NCBI RefSeq assembly: GCF_000314975.1 | Contig: NZ_BAEN01000025.1 | Coordinates: forward strand, 1-43,608 | DNA length: 43,608 nt | Origin: Aliiglaciecola lipolytica E3 | GTDB taxonomy: Bacteria; Pseudomonadota; Gammaproteobacteria; Enterobacterales; Alteromonadaceae | Reading direction: 5' to 3' | Shown here: positions 41,846 to 43,608 of the stretch, in pieces | Layout of the letters: every line of letters starts with the position of its first letter | Numbering within the stretch: position 1 is the stretch's first letter | The notes under the pieces: generated by a model | What the model was told of the DNA's origin: nothing | What the model saw: only the letters and a program-made list of their open reading frames with translations | The model's database searches: none | Made by a program: the position numbers and the translations under genes

Positions 41846-42535
41846 ATGCTTAAGATTAGACATTTGTTTTCCCTTTGCGTGATTTGTTCCACGCTTTCCG
41901 TTGTTAATTTCTCTTATGCAGAAACGAAATTAATCGGATGCTCTTTAGAAGTATCCAAAGTTGTCGGTTTTGGTTTTGATTCAGGAAGTAAAGCATTCAT
42001 AAAATCTGGTTCGGACTCAATTGCTGCGGATATTAAGGCATATTTTTCCGACAATGGGAATCAAAATGAGTTGCTTGCCAGCTCGCTCGTCGGAGGAACT
42101 GCTGCAACAACAGTGGGGTTCGCTGCTACGTACTTTGTAAGTACTCCAGTTGTGACTGCTGCTACAGTGGCTGGAGCTGAAATTGCATTTGGAACTGCAG
42201 TTGGAGCAACTTTCGGAGCCATTTCGGGGTCTACAGTAGGGCTAGCCTCTGGAGGTACTGCAATTGCAGCAACGGTACCTTTCGCTAAATATGGCGCTCT
42301 CTTAGGTGCTTCTCTCGGAGGAAATTTGGCCAGTATCTCCGCAGAATATTTGGCCAGTATCTCCGGAGAATATTTGGCCACTTTAGGGGTAGCTGGGAGT
42401 TCTCCAGGCTGGGCGGGCCCTGTTGCCATAGGTGGTGCGGTGGTTATTGCAGTAAGTGGAGGTTTTCTCATTTATAACCTTACTCAAGACGACAATAACT
42501 TAGTTGCGACGGGTAATCTGATCTGCGTTGAATAG
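41846..42535 (+). CDS. Secreted Ala/Gly-rich hydrophobic protein with glycine-zipper features
   Basis: A 229-residue protein with signal peptide MLKIRHLFSLCVICSTLSVV (cleavage near SYA-E). Residues about 75-215 are a long small-residue-rich hydrophobic region with many GxxxG/AxxxG patterns (SSLVGGTAATTVGFAATYF, GTAVGATFGAISGSTVGLAS, GPVAIGGAVVIAVSGGFLIY). Two Cys outside the region (near 32 and 227) could pair. It contains an 8-residue tandem repeat (LASISAEY/LASISGEY/LATLG). Glycine-zipper proteins insert in membranes; pore-forming bacteriocin-like or membrane-structural roles are possible. No family recognised. The lipoprotein gene just upstream could be its partner or protector (inference). 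Confidence 0.75.
   Translation: MLKIRHLFSLCVICSTLSVVNFSYAETKLIGCSLEVSKVVGFGFDSGSKAFIKSGSDSIAADIKAYFSDNGNQNELLASSLVGGTAATTVGFAATYFVSTPVVTAATVAGAEIAFGTAVGATFGAISGSTVGLASGGTAIAATVPFAKYGALLGASLGGNLASISAEYLASISGEYLATLGVAGSSPGWAGPVAIGGAVVIAVSGGFLIYNLTQDDNNLVATGNLICVE
42325..42380 (+). repeat. 24-bp tandem repeat inside the glycine-rich gene
   Basis: Two full copies (42325-42348, 42349-42372), differing at one base, and eight bases of a third. Each begins TTTGGCCAGTATCTCCG. The 24-base unit keeps frame and encodes LASIS-A/G-EY, so copy number can vary without breaking the gene. Confidence 0.85.
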
Positions 42536-42630
42536 TTTTAGAACTATTAACCTTGACATACAGATTACCACATCTCTCTCGTCTCGCTTGGGTATCAACT
42601 TAAAACTAGCCTCAATTATGTAAATATCAT

Positions 42631-42774
42631 TCAAACTACATCTACCGCTTCGTCACCTAAAGCAATTCTTTTCGCCTTCAATTTGGCTGTTGGATCTAAT
42701 CTTTTACCCCATGAAGAATCCAGAGTCATTTCTTCAGTTAATACTTTGATTGCAAGCCTTGAACGGTCATCCAT
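42631..42774 (-). CDS. Possible 47-residue ORF, unrecognised
   Basis: Starts MDDRSRLAIKVLTEEMTLDS and ends GDEAVDVV. It is charged and looks protein-like, but has no ribosome binding site, and the dispersed repeat lies just before its start. It may be the 3' end of a gene cut by that repeat. Confidence 0.35.
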   Translation of the reverse strand: MDDRSRLAIKVLTEEMTLDSSWGKRLDPTAKLKAKRIALGDEAVDVV

Positions 42775-42780
42775 AACTGT

Positions 42781-42819
42781 TATGGTCTAATTATTCAAAA
42801 CACTTTGTTGGAGGTATGA
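42781..42819. repeat. Dispersed 40-bp repeat, copy 2
   Basis: Resembles 30996-31035 in the same orientation, with ATGGTCTAATTATTCAAAAC identical. It lies between the 47-codon ORF and the broken HTH gene. It may be a solo remnant of an insertion-sequence end. Confidence 0.55.
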
Positions 42820-42953
42820 TATCAAAAACCAACGAGGACAGCACTTGGAGAAGCAATAGGCACATAGAAATTACACTATTTGGGAATTTGGTTTTAAAGT
42901 TGCGCAAAAAAGAAGTTACAGAAAATGATTAGTACGCTAACTAACAAGGTTGT

Positions 42954-43229
42954 TTATGCCGATGGCTCTAGTTCCTTGTATTCAGTAAACCATGATCCAT
43001 TTAAATAATCTTCAAGGCGTTGCTCTATACGCTTTTTATCTTGTCTTGCTTGTTCAATCGAGTAGTTTTTTGAATGCTTAACATGTCTGAAGATACGAGT
43101 AACCGCAGTTTCAAAGATCTATGATGCTGTACTTTTGGGGCATTTTAATTCTGCTGCAATAGATGATATTGCAGATCCATTTAACATCCTCGTTATCAAA
43201 AAATGACGATCGTCACGGGTTAACTTCAT
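42954..43229 (-). pseudogene. Small HTH protein gene with an in-frame stop
   Basis: A 91-codon frame with one TAG at codon 37. The first part MKLTRDDRHFLITRMLNGSA and AISSIAAELKCPKST reads as a helix-turn-helix of the kind found in small regulators and IS30-type transposase starts; the later part is a charged helix (SIEQARQDKKRIEQRLEDYL) ending YKELEPSA. Its ATG overlaps the stop of the toxin-like gene (ATGA), so the two were once coupled. Full frame apart from the single stop suggests recent inactivation or a sequencing error. Confidence 0.6.
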
Positions 43230-43555
43230 AAATTTAACTCTGAATCTATACTTTTAATTTTTTCAAGGTGTTTTTCAGGAGCCATTTGATTAGATAAAAA
43301 TCCAACAAAAGCAACATCATTTTCTCACTTTAAGTAATAAAAAACATGCTTGCCATCTGGAAATCTATAACCGTCCCTAGGAACCTCGTCAATAGCCAAT
43401 CCCAGATTTGGATTATTGACTAAAGCTTGCATTCTTTTCACAAAATCTCGTTATATTTTAACCATTGTGGATTTCCCCACTTTTTAATGCGTACTTGCGA
43501 ATAGACTCTAAATCTTTTCTTGCATGACCTCTAAGTAAGAATGGAGTATTCTTAA
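43226..43555 (-). pseudogene. ParE/RelE-type toxin gene with several frameshifts
   Basis: Pieces in successive frames match a ParE-type toxin: FLLRGHARKDLESIRKYAL, then KWGNPQWLKYNEIL, then FVKRMQALVNNPNLGL, AIDEVPRDGYRFPDGKHVFY, then FVGFLSNQMAPEKHLEKI. At least three frame changes and a stop break it, so no functional toxin can be made. It follows the 3' end of a ParD-like antitoxin gene and is followed by the HTH gene. ParE toxins inhibit DNA gyrase or mRNA translation depending on subfamily. Confidence 0.7.
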
Positions 43556-43608
43556 TTAATCATATTTTCCAGAATCTAACTCATCCAAAAAGTCATTCTG
43601 AATCGACA
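43556..43608 (-). CDS. 3' end of a ParD-like antitoxin gene (cut by window end)
   Basis: Sixteen codons and a stop read SIQNDFLDELDSGKYD, a C-terminus typical of ParD-type ribbon-helix-helix antitoxins, directly before the broken ParE-like gene. The 12-bp terminal inverted repeat overlaps its first codons in the window, so the upstream part may belong to a repeated element. Confidence 0.45.
   Translation of the reverse strand, partial: SIQNDFLDELDSGKYD
43597..43608. repeat. Right copy of 12-bp terminal inverted repeat
   Basis: TCTGAATCGACA is the exact reverse complement of positions 1-12. See the left copy for interpretation. Confidence 0.6.

Noticed and set aside
42061-42471. 136-codon minus-strand frame opposite the glycine-rich gene
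   Set aside because: Pro/Ala-rich antisense of GCN/GGN codons; the plus-strand frame has a signal peptide and follows a lipoprotein gene.
1-43608. CRISPR array, prophage or integrase genes
   Set aside because: No regularly spaced repeats and no integrase, capsid, terminase or intact transposase frames were seen on either strand.

Overview
The window looks like a chromosomal segment of a marine gammaproteobacterium of the Alteromonadales (Alteromonas, Glaciecola or Paraglaciecola type). This is judged from gene style (TonB-dependent receptors, DUF5916 barrel protein, PepSY/two-component set, DUF3649-PepSY-DUF3325 iron set) and moderate GC content; no rRNA or complete tRNA is present to confirm it.

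Most of the window (about 2.3-34.4 kb) reads as one phytate (inositol hexakisphosphate) and myo-inositol utilisation locus. Minus-strand genes at 275-9520 encode a PepSY protein with an OmpR-type response regulator and sensor kinase; an inositol-monophosphatase-like enzyme, a small lipoprotein and an organophosphate-type MFS transporter in one operon; and a TonB-dependent receptor followed by a TRAP-like acid phosphatase lipoprotein. At 9976-13735 (minus) lie iolG, iolB, an RpiR-family regulator (probable iolR) and a sugar-binding protein. A frameshifted HAD phosphatase and a DUF5916 outer-membrane protein follow. At 17295-25199 (plus) lie the ABC permease and ATPase, a second Gfo/Idh dehydrogenase, an iolC-DUF2090 fusion, iolD and iolE. 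Then come a secreted beta-propeller phytase and a co-oriented lipoprotein with a laminin-G-like region and a BNR-like propeller (25358-29158), a dihaem cytochrome c peroxidase, and a second TRAP-like phosphatase divergent from iolA (31178-34394).

Proposed flow (inference): phytate is captured at the outer membrane, dephosphorylated by phytase and the two metallophosphatases, imported as free inositol (ABC) or as lower inositol phosphates (MFS), finished by the inositol monophosphatase, then degraded by IolG-IolE-IolD-IolB-IolC/DUF2090-IolA to acetyl-CoA, DHAP and CO2. Two regulatory layers show in the DNA. GGAA-N6-TTCC palindromes, the known type of site for RpiR-family IolR, lie before the binding-protein operon, the ABC/iol operon, the second phosphatase and iolA. 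A different TTAA-N6-TTAA element lies before the PepSY/two-component operon and the DUF5916 gene, with a looser version before the phytase.

From 34.9 to 39.5 kb there is a Fur-box-preceded siderophore receptor with a DUF3649/PepSY/DUF3325 inner-membrane set. From 39.5 kb to the end the DNA is accessory and decayed: a tRNA-like 3' fragment, broken genes, a lipoprotein plus glycine-rich secreted protein pair, and the remains of a parDE-type toxin-antitoxin module with a broken HTH gene. The two ends of the window carry a perfect 12-bp inverted repeat, which suggests both ends run into copies of the same repeated element.
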